NCBI GenBank assembly: GCA_023458915.1
Contig: JAEWWM010000087.1
Coordinates: forward strand, 1 to 20,279
Length of the DNA: 20,279 bases
Reading direction: 5' to 3'
From: Bacillota bacterium
GTDB lineage: Bacteria > Bacillota > Clostridia > Oscillospirales > Acutalibacteraceae
The notes under the pieces are model-generated. The model saw nothing but the letters and a program-made list of their open reading frames with translations, searched no databases and was not told where the DNA came from. The translations under genes were made by a program, and so were the position numbers. Positions 1 through 6,190 of this stretch are shown piece by piece (the stretch's first letter is position 1; each line of letters opens with the position of its first letter).

Positions 1-19
1 TGGTGCTAGTATATAAGTA

Positions 20-38
20 TGGACACGAAAAGTTGAAC
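20..38 (+). repeat. Left terminal inverted repeat of the IS3-family element
   Basis: TGGACACGAAAAGTTGAAC matches the reverse complement of 1237-1255 at 17 of 19 positions. It begins with TG, as IS3-family ends usually do. Confidence 0.88.
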
Positions 39-72
39 ACCATATTATAATAATAAAGAAAGCGAAAAGGAG

Positions 73-360
73 TTGTTCAACATGGCAAAGAACCAAAAGA
101 AATACACGCAGGAGTTTAAGCAACAAATTGTAGATTTGTACAATACAGGAAACTACTCATTTCCTCAGCTATCAAGCGAATATGGCATAGCAAAATCAAC
201 AATATTGGGATGGGTTAAGGCATTGACTCCTGTGCAAGTTTCTGCAACAGAAATTATTTCCATGAAAGACTACAAAGCACTGCAAAAGAAAATGAGAGAT
301 CTTGAAATTGAGAATGAAATATTAAAAAAAGCTACCGCCATATTCGCCAAAAAACACTAA
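73..360 (+). CDS. IS3-family transposase OrfA (helix-turn-helix protein)
   Basis: This 95-residue DNA-binding subunit is the N-terminal half of the IS3 transposase. Residues 8-50 form a basic HTH_Tnp_1-type domain (KKYTQEFKQQIVDLYNTGNY, then a second helix around KSTILGWVK). Residues 65-90 form a leucine-zipper-like coiled coil (MRDLEIENEILKKA) used for multimerisation in this family. The stretch GCC AAA AAA CAC just before the TAA is a likely place for -1 slippage into orfB, whose frame is open upstream of its own start. The ATG at 79, a few codons in, follows an AAGGAG at 67-72 too closely, so the start at 73 or 79 is not certain. The length is normal for the family. Confidence 0.85.
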   Translation: MFNMAKNQKKYTQEFKQQIVDLYNTGNYSFPQLSSEYGIAKSTILGWVKALTPVQVSATEIISMKDYKALQKKMRDLEIENEILKKATAIFAKKH

Positions 361-368
361 CAGAATAC

Positions 369-1232
369 GTGTCATTTATTCAAAATCATCTAAGATTATA
401 TACGGTCAAACAGATGTGTAAAGCCTTGAAATTCCCCAGAAGTACCTACTATAAAGCTTTGTTAAATGAACCTTCAAACAAGAAAAAACAATATGAAGAC
501 TTCAGTAAAAAAGTAATGGAATGCTATCTGGACAACAAAAAGAGATATGGAGCAATTAAGATATGCAGATCGCTTAATAACGCAGGAATTCTATGCAGCA
601 TTAAACGTGTACAAAGGCATATGAAACGATTGGGAATCTGCTCTGTAGTTGTTCGCAAATACAAATACAATGCTAATCAGGGGAAGATGCCTGATAACAA
701 AGAAAATATACTTAATAGAGATTTTAGAACAACAACCATCAACGAAAAATGGGTGACAGATATTACATATATTCATGTCTTAAATGAAGGCTGGACGTAT
801 CTAGCATCGGTTATGGATCTTCATAATCGAAAGATTATTGGTTGGGCATACGGCAAAAATATAACTTCAGAACTAGCATTACAAGCTGTAAAAAATGCAT
901 GTCTTAATGTTAGAGATACAGAAGGAATAATTCTACACAGTGATTTAGGAACCCAGTATACAAGCCAGTTATTTGAAGACTATATGAAAGCCCATAAGTT
1001 TAAACATTCATTTAGCAGAAAAGGCAATCCCTATGACAATGCTTGTATAGAAGCTTTTCATTCTGTTTTGAAGAAAGAAGAAATATATCTTAATACATAC
1101 AATGACTTTAAAGAGGCAAATTTAGCCATCTTTGAGTATATAGAATCCTGGTATAACCGTAAAAGGATTCATAGTGCACTTGGATATAAAACACCTCAGC
1201 AAATTGAGGATGAAGCTATTCAGGCTGCATAA
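369..1232 (+). CDS. IS3-family transposase OrfB (DDE integrase core)
   Basis: This is the catalytic half of the transposase, 287 residues, with a GTG start at 369. The N-terminal part (10-95) carries the HTH_21-like segment (YYKAL, RYGAIKICRSLN). The rve integrase core follows, with the DDE triad visible as D131 (WVTDITYIHV), D192 (LHSDLGTQYTS) and E228 (NPYDNACIEAFHSVLKKEE, spacing 35). The closing motif YNRKRIHSALGYKTPQQ is also typical. It is probably made mainly as an OrfAB fusion by frameshifting, since no strong independent ribosome binding site precedes 369. It has full length and no internal stop, so the element could still be active. Confidence 0.9.
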   Translation: MSFIQNHLRLYTVKQMCKALKFPRSTYYKALLNEPSNKKKQYEDFSKKVMECYLDNKKRYGAIKICRSLNNAGILCSIKRVQRHMKRLGICSVVVRKYKYNANQGKMPDNKENILNRDFRTTTINEKWVTDITYIHVLNEGWTYLASVMDLHNRKIIGWAYGKNITSELALQAVKNACLNVRDTEGIILHSDLGTQYTSQLFEDYMKAHKFKHSFSRKGNPYDNACIEAFHSVLKKEEIYLNTYNDFKEANLAIFEYIESWYNRKRIHSALGYKTPQQIEDEAIQAA

Positions 1233-1236
1233 AAAA

Positions 1237-1255
1237 GTTCGACTTTTCGTGTCTA
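1237..1255 (+). repeat. Right terminal inverted repeat of the IS3-family element
   Basis: GTTCGACTTTTCGTGTCTA is the complement of the left end with two mismatches. On the minus strand its first three bases read TAG and end the truncated YheC/YheD-like frame. Confidence 0.88.
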
Positions 1256-1714
1256 AGCTATTGACTTAGATCCATACAGACCATATACTTTATTCTCGTC
1301 CCAAATCACTGAATTTGGAGAAAACGCGTATATAAGCCCTCCCACCTTATTATAAACTTCTAAACGGTCTGTATATTTTCGCATATGGTTAGGATTGTAT
1401 TCATGACTACGAACCCCCAGCAAAAGGGCAATAACAGGTCCTAACGAAAAGGTGCTTTCATTAATTTCTGCGCGATATATTTGGGTGTCCGGTATAAGCA
1501 GATATGATTTCAGATCACTTGACAGTAGTATACTGATAGGTTCTTCAAAAGATGATTTTTCATTATATAAAAGTTTTCGGTAATATAATACATTTACTTC
1601 TATGTGTCGGCTTCCAAAAATAAGTTGTACAGAATCATTAAGCATTTTGGCCATCTCTAATGGAAGGACAATCGATTTTTCATCGGTATCTATAAATTTT
1701 ATTTTAATCCACAT
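1253..1714 (-). pseudogene. YheC/YheD-like spore coat-associated ATP-grasp protein, N-terminal fragment cut by the IS element
   Basis: The frame gives 153 residues from an ATG at 1712-1714, which is preceded by AAGGAG with about 8 nt spacing. A longer in-frame start at 1759 lacks a ribosome binding site. The fragment resembles the N-terminal domain of the YheC/YheD family. It has a small beta-rich domain, the segment FSLGPVIALLLGVRS (family pattern LGPVIGILTS), then GGLIYAFSPNSVIWDENKVYG, matching the family segment that runs into the ATP-grasp domain. The ATP-grasp part is missing because the IS3 element starts at this point and provides the stop codon. Family members are associated with the endospore coat, and the reaction is not firmly established. 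The rest of the gene may lie left of base 20 or be lost. Confidence 0.7.
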
Positions 1715-1813
1715 AATTTTCCACTCCTTCAAAAAATGCTCTGCGAATAGATCCAGCAAATCCGAGTTTTGTTTTTTAAAATAATAGAGAAGAGTCTCCT
1801 CCTGCAGAGTTTG

Positions 1814-2089
1814 CTAAAAAGAGAGAATTGTTTTCGTCCAGTACAAAATTATAATGGCGCAATGAAGTCGCCGATATATTTTGTAATCTCCAAAGAAAAT
1901 TCGGTTCAATTCACCATTTGCTCCGTCTTCTAATGTGGACTTAGGTAAAGAAAGTATATTCCACTTGTTGTTAGCATCACGGATAGCATAAAGTTTAAAA
2001 ATTATCAACTCACTGTTTTGCTTAAATTTATTCAAAATATCGAAAACGAACCATCTCTTTCTGGATAAAAGATAGCTGTAGTTTTTCAT
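1814..2089 (-). CDS. Hypothetical protein, possibly frameshifted
   Basis: This is an open frame of 91 residues that I do not recognise. It starts MKNYSYLLSRKRWFVFDILN and is rich in basic and aromatic residues. No clear ribosome binding site precedes the ATG. The last 25 residues (from about GDYKIYRRLHC) look less protein-like than the alternative frame over the same bases. That frame reads HYNFVLDENNSLFLANSAGG and ends at a stop near 1769. A one-base shift around 1870 is therefore possible. It lies upstream of, and in the same direction as, the broken YheC/YheD-like gene, so the two may once have been co-transcribed. The function is unknown. Confidence 0.35.
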   Translation of the reverse strand: MKNYSYLLSRKRWFVFDILNKFKQNSELIIFKLYAIRDANNKWNILSLPKSTLEDGANGELNRIFFGDYKIYRRLHCAIIILYWTKTILSF

Positions 2090-2241
2090 AACATTGAAAT
2101 AGCTAATAATATATTTATTAAATTATAAATTTTTTTGAAATATTTATTTTTATTTTTTTGAGTATAAAATGTCAATTATTTATTATACCCTCGATATTAT
2201 TTTATGAGATAGTATTCAATTGAGTGATTAAAAAATGCAAT

Positions 2242-2277
2242 CACAGCGCGTCTTATCCGCATAGTATATGGTATAAT
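2242..2277 (+). promoter_or_regulatory. Candidate promoter of the Cys-rich protein gene
   Basis: A perfect TATAAT sits at 2272-2277 with only a weak -35. Overlapping it, CATAGTATA at 2260-2268 fits the sporulation sigma-K -10 pattern CATANNNTA, with an AC at 2243-2244. Which of these is used, if either, cannot be told from sequence. Confidence 0.3.
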
Positions 2278-2348
2278 TTGTTTTATGGAATTTCTTTTTG
2301 AAAATATTAAAATACTTATTTTAAAATAATGCGGATAGAGGTATATTA

Positions 2349-2573
2349 ATGTCAGTAGACGAAAAAAGCACGTGGAAAGAGCAAGGTTGCTCTAAAAAAA
2401 ATAATCATGTCCAACATTGTTTAGACGATCACAAAGAAGCATGCCGCAAACACGAATACTACAATTTATGTGAAAGAACTAATCAAAGCGATGCTATATG
2501 TTGCGTATGCGAGTGTGATATCCGAATAAATATTAAAATCTGCTGTTGCAACGATGAAGAAGAAGAGGAATAG
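2349..2573 (+). CDS. Small Cys-rich, acidic-tailed hypothetical protein
   Basis: This 74-residue protein has 11 cysteines (14, 24, 32, 41, 51, 52, 54, 56, 65, 66, 67) and four histidines. It has no signal peptide or membrane segment and ends in a run of five glutamates. The cluster CCVCEC at 51-56 and CCC at 65-67 suggest metal binding or disulfide cross-linking, as in some spore-coat proteins, but I recognise no family. The ATG is preceded by a GA-rich GGATAGAGG. A strong hairpin terminator starts at its stop codon, so it looks like a monocistronic, real gene. A possible sporulation-type promoter lies upstream. The function is inferred only from composition. Confidence 0.6.
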   Translation: MSVDEKSTWKEQGCSKKNNHVQHCLDDHKEACRKHEYYNLCERTNQSDAICCVCECDIRINIKICCCNDEEEEE

Positions 2574-2612
2574 CGCATATTAAAATTCAATATGCGCTAC
2601 TATTATCAGTTT
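2571..2612 (+). terminator. Intrinsic terminator of the Cys-rich protein gene
   Basis: An 11-bp perfect stem (TAGCGCATATT at 2571-2581 and AATATGCGCTA at 2589-2599) has a 7-nt loop and is followed by a T-rich stretch from 2600. It overlaps the TAG stop codon. Confidence 0.7.
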
Positions 2613-2721
2613 TTATTTTCCTTTTTCGTTTTCGTAAAGGTTTTTGGTACTATAAAAGTGTAGTTGTAAGATACTGTGAAAGTATGTAAACTGATCCGGT
2701 CAAGTGAAAACGGACAAATAA

Positions 2722-3006
2722 AAGATTGAAAAAACAGGCGATAATGTACTTATTTGGCAAATTGACGGAAATGGCCAAACTGTAGGATTCAACTACAATG
2801 GTACACAGTATTTCTACCTCAAAAACGCACAGGGCGATATCGTCGGCATCACCGATTCTTCAGGCAACATCGTAGCTGAATATGTTTACGATTCTTGGGG
2901 TAAAGTGCTAAGTGTTCGCGATACAAACGTCCTGGAAATCACTGATTTAAATAATATAGCTATAAGCTGGAACCTCAGTTTTCTGATAGTTAATAAATTT
3001 AAATAA
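2722..3006 (+). pseudogene. Rhs/YD-repeat protein fragment
   Basis: An open frame with no usable start codon encodes a recognisable piece of an Rhs/YD-repeat protein. The diagnostic segment is YFYLKNAQGDIVGITDSSGN followed by IVAEYVYDSWGKVLSV, the consensus just before the conserved Rhs core end. In intact proteins a YRGYYYD-type motif and hyperconserved core follow. Here the homology stops after RDTN (about 2935) and the frame runs on for about 24 unrelated residues to a TAA. The fragment is therefore cut at both ends. Full Rhs proteins are large secreted or wall-associated toxins and polymorphic proteins. This one is a relic, in line with the decayed, mobile character of the neighbourhood. 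Confidence 0.75.
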
Positions 3007-3089
3007 GGTTTTGGATTAACATCAGGCTTTTTAAACTTAAAAATGTTCAAGATTTGTTCAATAAAGTTATGAAAAAATAGGGGAGATGA

Positions 3090-3113
3090 GGTTACACTGG
3101 GGAAAGTGTAAAC
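3090..3113 (+). repeat. Inverted repeat / hairpin in the accessory region
   Basis: GGTTACACT (3090-3098) and AGTGTAAAC (3105-3113) pair with one mismatch around a GGGGAA loop. It could be a relic of a mobile-element end. No T tract follows, so it is not an obvious terminator. Apart from this, 3007-3190 holds nothing I can identify. Confidence 0.4.
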
Positions 3114-3190
3114 AGAATAAATGGCATAATACTGTGAACCAAGGCATATTACGGAAAATTAATAAAAGCTCCTAACTGAACTACGAACCA

Positions 3191-3225
3191 AGAGGTCGGG
3201 GGTTCGAATCCCTCCTGGCGCACCA
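3191..3225 (+). pseudogene. 3' end of a tRNA gene (T arm, acceptor strand, CCA), 5' half missing
   Basis: The sequence shows a T arm (stem GGGGG/CCCTC around TTCGAAT), a seven-base acceptor strand CTGGCGC, discriminator A and encoded CCA at 3223-3225. The preceding 60 bases do not fold into D and anticodon arms, and no complementary 5' acceptor strand (GCGCCAG) is present. Part of an anticodon loop like CTACGAA or CTCCTAA occurs just upstream, which hints at tRNA-Arg, but the stems do not pair. Such 3' ends are typical duplicated attachment sites left by tRNA-targeting integrases. Simple decay of a tRNA gene is the alternative. Confidence 0.65.
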
Positions 3226-3275
3226 AATTAAAAACTGCTTAAACACTAAGTTTTATGTGGTTTTAATTTTTAAAA
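3226..3275 (+). terminator. Candidate terminator behind the tRNA fragment
   Basis: AATTAAAA at 3226-3233 can pair with TTTTAATT at 3261-3268 across a long loop, with further Ts after it. The stem is weak and AT-only. It is where a tRNA terminator would be expected. Confidence 0.3.
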
Positions 3276-3284
3276 TATTGTTAA

Positions 3285-3668
3285 AAAATAAATATTCAAG
3301 AAAATTTATCGCACATTTACCGCACAACATTTTTTGGCTTGTTTTTGAACGTAAAAACCCATCCGCTACACACTTGCTTGCCTGTTCATCCGATTGATGC
3401 AAAAATTTACGCAACCGATGGCTGGGGATCGTACAATTTGATTGATCCGACCAAACACATTGTGGGAAAAGCGCATATTTCTGCGATTGAGCGAATAAAT
3501 CGGCTTTTGCGGCACTACTTGGCAAGATTTATTCGCAAAACCTACTGTTGGTTTAAAAGTATGGCGATGATTGAAAACTCAGTTTTACTATTTATGTACA
3601 GATGTATATTTATTTATCTGTGCCGCTTTTTTAATAGCATAAAAAATTTTGCTATGCTTTTTGTTTAG
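3285..3668 (+). pseudogene. IS1-like transposase, C-terminal fragment
   Basis: The frame is open from 3285, with a possible TTG at 3339. It encodes the C-terminal half of an IS1/InsB-like DDE transposase. The recognisable segments are IYATDGWGSYNLIDPTKHIV (aspartate of the catalytic triad), AHISAIERINRLLRHYLARF (the glutamate helix, compare IERHNLNLRTRLKRL of InsB) and RKTYCWFKSMAMIE. The N-terminal zinc-finger/HTH half is missing and no terminal inverted repeats were found. The last 20 or so residues beyond LLFMYR are unrelated read-through. It is a dead remnant. Confidence 0.7.
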
Positions 3669-3785
3669 CATTCTCGCTTTTGGAACCTTGGATATGTATA
3701 ATATGGTAGTCCAAAGATGGCGAAGATAACAAGAGTAACGAAGTTACATATAAGTTCATGACTTCTTATTTTTAAAAAAATTTTA

Positions 3786-3850
3786 TATAATTAAATTTAT
3801 AAGATATTATAAAGTTTAAAATTATAATAGTATAATAAAATAATTATAAT
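3786..3850 (+). promoter_or_regulatory. AT-rich promoter region of the histidine leader/transporter operon
   Basis: Four TATAAT sequences occur (3786-3791, 3823-3828, 3831-3836, 3845-3850) in an almost pure AT stretch. No good -35 box can be matched to a single one, so the transcription start is undetermined. The last copy overlaps the leader ribosome binding region and is unlikely to be the functional one. The rest of 3669-3868 holds no gene. Confidence 0.35.
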
Positions 3851-3868
3851 TTAGGAGGTGCACCCGCT

Positions 3869-3937
3869 ATGAAGAATTTAAATTTTGTAAGTAAAAATCA
3901 TCACCATCATGAGTGGGGGTTGCATCTTGTGACGTAG
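3869..3937 (+). CDS. Histidine-rich leader peptide
   Basis: This is a 22-residue ORF with an excellent AGGAGG at 3853-3858, 10 nt before the ATG. Its centre reads HHHHEWGLH: four consecutive His codons (3899-3910) and a fifth at residue 19. It ends at TAG 3935-3937. Such a run closely resembles the his operon leader peptides of enterobacteria. Its position before terminator hairpins and a polar amino-acid importer suggests that ribosome stalling at His codons controls the operon. It is probably not a functional protein. A metal-binding peptide is a less likely alternative. Confidence 0.75.
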   Translation: MKNLNFVSKNHHHHEWGLHLVT

Positions 3938-3945
3938 TATTTTAG

Positions 3946-4008
3946 CTACCAACATGAAGCAGTCCCGAACCCTATTTCTCGGGAGCTCATGTTGGTAGTT
4001 TTCATTTT
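3946..4008 (+). terminator. First attenuator hairpin with T tract
   Basis: A perfect 12-bp stem (CTACCAACATGA at 3946-3957 with TCATGTTGGTAG at 3987-3998) is extended by an inner GC pair and a 6-bp TCCCGA/TCGGGA stem. TTTTCATTTT follows. It is very stable and could be a terminator or the switching hairpin of the attenuator. Confidence 0.7.
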
Positions 4009-4029
4009 AAATCTTTGATTTAATTTTTG

Positions 4030-4070
4030 AAACCATGCCATCTTGCTTTCGAGGCGGCATGGTTTTTATT
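4030..4070 (+). terminator. Second attenuator hairpin, intrinsic terminator before the transporter
   Basis: A 10-bp stem (AAACCATGCC at 4030-4039 with GGCATGGTTT at 4056-4065) has Ts that continue as TTTTTATTT. It lies between the leader and the ribosome binding site (AAGGAG at 4081-4086) of the first structural gene, as expected of an attenuator terminator. Confidence 0.8.
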
Positions 4071-4095
4071 TCAAATTTTTTAAGGAGATTTATTT

Positions 4096-5526
4096 ATGAA
4101 AACTAAATTTAAATTATTAATTCTATTATTTTTTACATGTGTTTTTTGTTTACCTGCACTTGCAAAAGAAAAAATAATCATAGGGCTTGATATCAACGTG
4201 CCACCAATGGGATTCATAGGGAGCTCAGGAGATATTGTTGGATTTGATATTGATTTGGCAAATGAAGTTTTTAAAAATTTTAATGTAATTTTTCAGCCAA
4301 TTGATTGGGACTCTAAAGAAATGGAGCTTGAAAGCGGCAAAATTGATGTGATTTGGAATGGACTTTCAAAAACACCTGAGCGCGAAAAATCTATGCTCTT
4401 AACTCGCTCATATTTAAAGAATCGTCAAATTGTGGTTGTTAATAAAAATTCTGAAATAAATAGTTTGAAAGATTTAGAAAATAAAGTGGTCTGCGTTCAA
4501 AAAGGGTCAACAGGCGCACATGCTCTTAACAACAGCGATTTAAAACCAAAAATTAAAGAAACCATCGAACTTGAAAACATGGTAAATTGTCTAAACGAAG
4601 TTGAAACTTTCAAATCAGATGCAACCATTTTAGATGAAATTGTAGCAAAATATTATTTCAGCAAACTTAAAAATAATGATTTCAAAATTCTGAAACAAGA
4701 GATCTCATCGGAATTTTATGTTGTTGCCGTCAAAAAAGGTAACGAAAAACTAAAAGATTTGATTGAAATTAAGTTGGGTGAACTTTATAAATTAGGTAAA
4801 ACTGCAGAAATTTGCAAAAAATGGTTTGGCCAGGATTTATTTTATTGGCAGGATGAAACAAGCGAGATTTCTAAATTTAAAGCAAAAAAATTAGACTGGT
4901 TAGTCCCGATTTTACAAGGAGTAAAGCAAACTTTATTAACTTTTATAATTACAATAACTTTTTCACTGCCACTTGGTTTAATTTTATACATTTTGCAAAA
5001 TTTAAAATCGCTAAAAATTTTATTTCGAGGATTTATAAACTTAATGCGCGGAACGCCACTACTTTTGCAACTTTTTTTCGTGTTTTACGGATTACCACAT
5101 GTTCCGATCGTCGGACAATTTTTAACAATAAACGATAGATTTTTAGCAGGAATAATCACCTTTATGCTTAATTATTCAGCATATTTCGCGGAAATTTTCA
5201 GAGGCGGATTTTTATCAATAGACAAAGGCCAAGTAGAGGCTGCGAAAATGCTTGGAATTGGTAAATTTAAAACATTTTTCAAAATTTTACTTCCACAAGC
5301 GATAAAAATTTGTTTACCGGCAATTTGCAATGAATCCGTGACGCTTGTTAAAGACACTGCTCTAATGTTTGCAATTGGCGTGCAGGAATTACTTTCAAAC
5401 ACAAAAAATATCGTAAATTCTACAGCAAATATTACTCCATATATCGCCGCATTCGCGATATATCTTGTGATTTGTTCATTTCTAGTTACGCTGTTCAAAG
5501 AACTAGAGAAAAAATTTAAATTTTAA
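4096..5526 (+). CDS. Polar amino-acid (probably histidine) ABC importer, fused substrate-binding protein and permease
   Basis: This 476-residue membrane protein joins two usually separate subunits, as in the lactococcal GlnP design. Residues 1-23 are a signal peptide ending ALA. About 27-250 form an SBP_bac_3 domain (GLDINVPPMGF, GDIVGFDIDLANEVF, LTRSYLKNRQIVVV, and the D180 region TILDEIVAKYY). About 268-470 form a BPD_transp_1 permease with several membrane helices, RGTPLLLQLFF at 319-329 and the ATPase-docking EAA loop EAAKMLGIGKFKTFFKILLP at 381-400. AAGGAG lies 9 nt before the ATG. The ATPase gene follows after 14 bases. With one fused permease gene, the transporter probably works as a dimer. 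The family is Polar Amino acid Uptake (TC 3.A.1.3). Histidine as substrate is inferred from the His-run leader, since residues alone do not settle it. Confidence 0.9.
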   Translation: MKTKFKLLILLFFTCVFCLPALAKEKIIIGLDINVPPMGFIGSSGDIVGFDIDLANEVFKNFNVIFQPIDWDSKEMELESGKIDVIWNGLSKTPEREKSMLLTRSYLKNRQIVVVNKNSEINSLKDLENKVVCVQKGSTGAHALNNSDLKPKIKETIELENMVNCLNEVETFKSDATILDEIVAKYYFSKLKNNDFKILKQEISSEFYVVAVKKGNEKLKDLIEIKLGELYKLGKTAEICKKWFGQDLFYWQDETSEISKFKAKKLDWLVPILQGVKQTLLTFIITITFSLPLGLILYILQNLKSLKILFRGFINLMRGTPLLLQLFFVFYGLPHVPIVGQFLTINDRFLAGIITFMLNYSAYFAEIFRGGFLSIDKGQVEAAKMLGIGKFKTFFKILLPQAIKICLPAICNESVTLVKDTALMFAIGVQELLSNTKNIVNSTANITPYIAAFAIYLVICSFLVTLFKELEKKFKF

Positions 5527-5540
5527 GGAGACGTTTTACT

Positions 5541-6152
5541 ATGTATGCAATTGAAACCACTAATTTGATCAAAAAATTCGGTGAAAATACCATTTTTGAA
5601 AATATTAATTTTAAAATTAAAGAAGGTGAGATTATTTCTATTGTAGGGCCTTCCGGCGAAGGCAAAACCACATTTTTGCGATGTTTATCAGGACTTGAAA
5701 AAGTCACCCTTGGGCAAATTAAAATTTTCAGCAAAATTTTGACTGAAAAAAATCAAAAAGAATTATTAAAAAACATAGGATTTGTATTTCAAGATTTTAA
5801 TTTATTTAATAACTTAACTGTAATGCAAAATTTGGAAATTGCAGAAAAATCACGAAAAAAAGCTGAAAATTTAATAAAAATGTTTAGACTACAAGGTAAA
5901 GAAAATAGTTTGCCAAAAGATTTATCTGGAGGGCAAAAACAGCGAGTAGCAATTGCTCGGGCGTTAATGTCAAATCCAAAGATTTTGCTTTTTGATGAGC
6001 CTACATCGGCTTTAGACCCGCAGTTAACTAGCAAAACTGCTAAAATAATTAAAAATTTAGCGAAAGGAAATTGCGCCATTGTAGTTATAACCCACGATTC
6101 AGAGTTTTCAAAACTTATTTCAAATAAAATTTTTATGATAAAAAATGCTTAA
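5541..6152 (+). CDS. Amino-acid ABC importer ATPase (GlnQ/HisP type)
   Basis: This 203-residue nucleotide-binding subunit partners the preceding fused permease. All ABC motifs are present: Walker A GPSGEGKT (36-43), Q-loop Q84 (FVFQDFNLF), signature LSGGQ (128-132), Walker B ILLFDEP (148-154), D-loop SALD (156-159) and switch His185 (VVITHD). It is shorter than the usual 240 residues. The C-terminal part after the H-loop is trimmed, but no core motif is lost. AAGGAG overlaps the stop of the upstream gene and sits 10 nt from the ATG, indicating tight co-expression. No obvious terminator follows. The gene converges with the DUF1003 gene 38 bases away. Confidence 0.92.
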   Translation: MYAIETTNLIKKFGENTIFENINFKIKEGEIISIVGPSGEGKTTFLRCLSGLEKVTLGQIKIFSKILTEKNQKELLKNIGFVFQDFNLFNNLTVMQNLEIAEKSRKKAENLIKMFRLQGKENSLPKDLSGGQKQRVAIARALMSNPKILLFDEPTSALDPQLTSKTAKIIKNLAKGNCAIVVITHDSEFSKLISNKIFMIKNA

Positions 6153-6190
6153 AAATTCACTCGTTTTATAATTATTTTAATCTGAATAAA

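Larger units (their letters stand above)
20..1255 (+). mobile_element. IS3-family insertion sequence (IS150-like), apparently complete
   Basis: The element is about 1.24 kb and is bounded by 19-bp terminal inverted repeats (20-38 and 1237-1255) with two mismatches. It carries two overlapping-frame genes: orfA with a helix-turn-helix domain and orfB with a DDE integrase domain. That layout is typical of the IS3 family, where the active transposase is an OrfAB fusion made by -1 frameshifting. orfB lies in the -1 frame relative to orfA, and the A-rich stretch at 349-354 just before the orfA stop is a plausible slip site. No clear 3-4 bp target duplication flanks it (17-19 against 1256-1258), so it may have recombined after insertion. 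Its right end supplies the stop codon of the interrupted minus-strand gene. Confidence 0.9.
3853..4070 (+). promoter_or_regulatory. Putative histidine-responsive transcription attenuator
   Basis: The region contains a translated leader (3869-3937) with four consecutive His codons. Two strong hairpins with T tracts follow (3946-4008 and 4030-4070), directly ahead of an amino-acid ABC importer. The leader stop lies nine bases before the first hairpin. TCATG at 3907-3911, inside the last His codons, is complementary to CATGA at 3953-3957 in the first hairpin's 5' arm. GGGTT at 3917-3921 can pair with AACCC at 3968-3972 in its loop. Ribosome position could therefore change folding. No T-box motif (GGGTGGNACCGCG) is present. 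I could not derive a clean antiterminator excluding the second hairpin, so the mechanism is inferred. Confidence 0.65.

Noticed and set aside
15..1260. AAG target-site duplication flanking the IS3-family element
   Set aside because: AAG occurs at 15-17 and 1255-1257 but does not abut the left inverted repeat consistently, so it is probably coincidental.
3853..4070. T-box leader for histidine
   Set aside because: No T-box sequence (GGGTGGNACCGCG) and no specifier-loop architecture could be seen. The His codons are inside a well-formed ORF with its own ribosome binding site.
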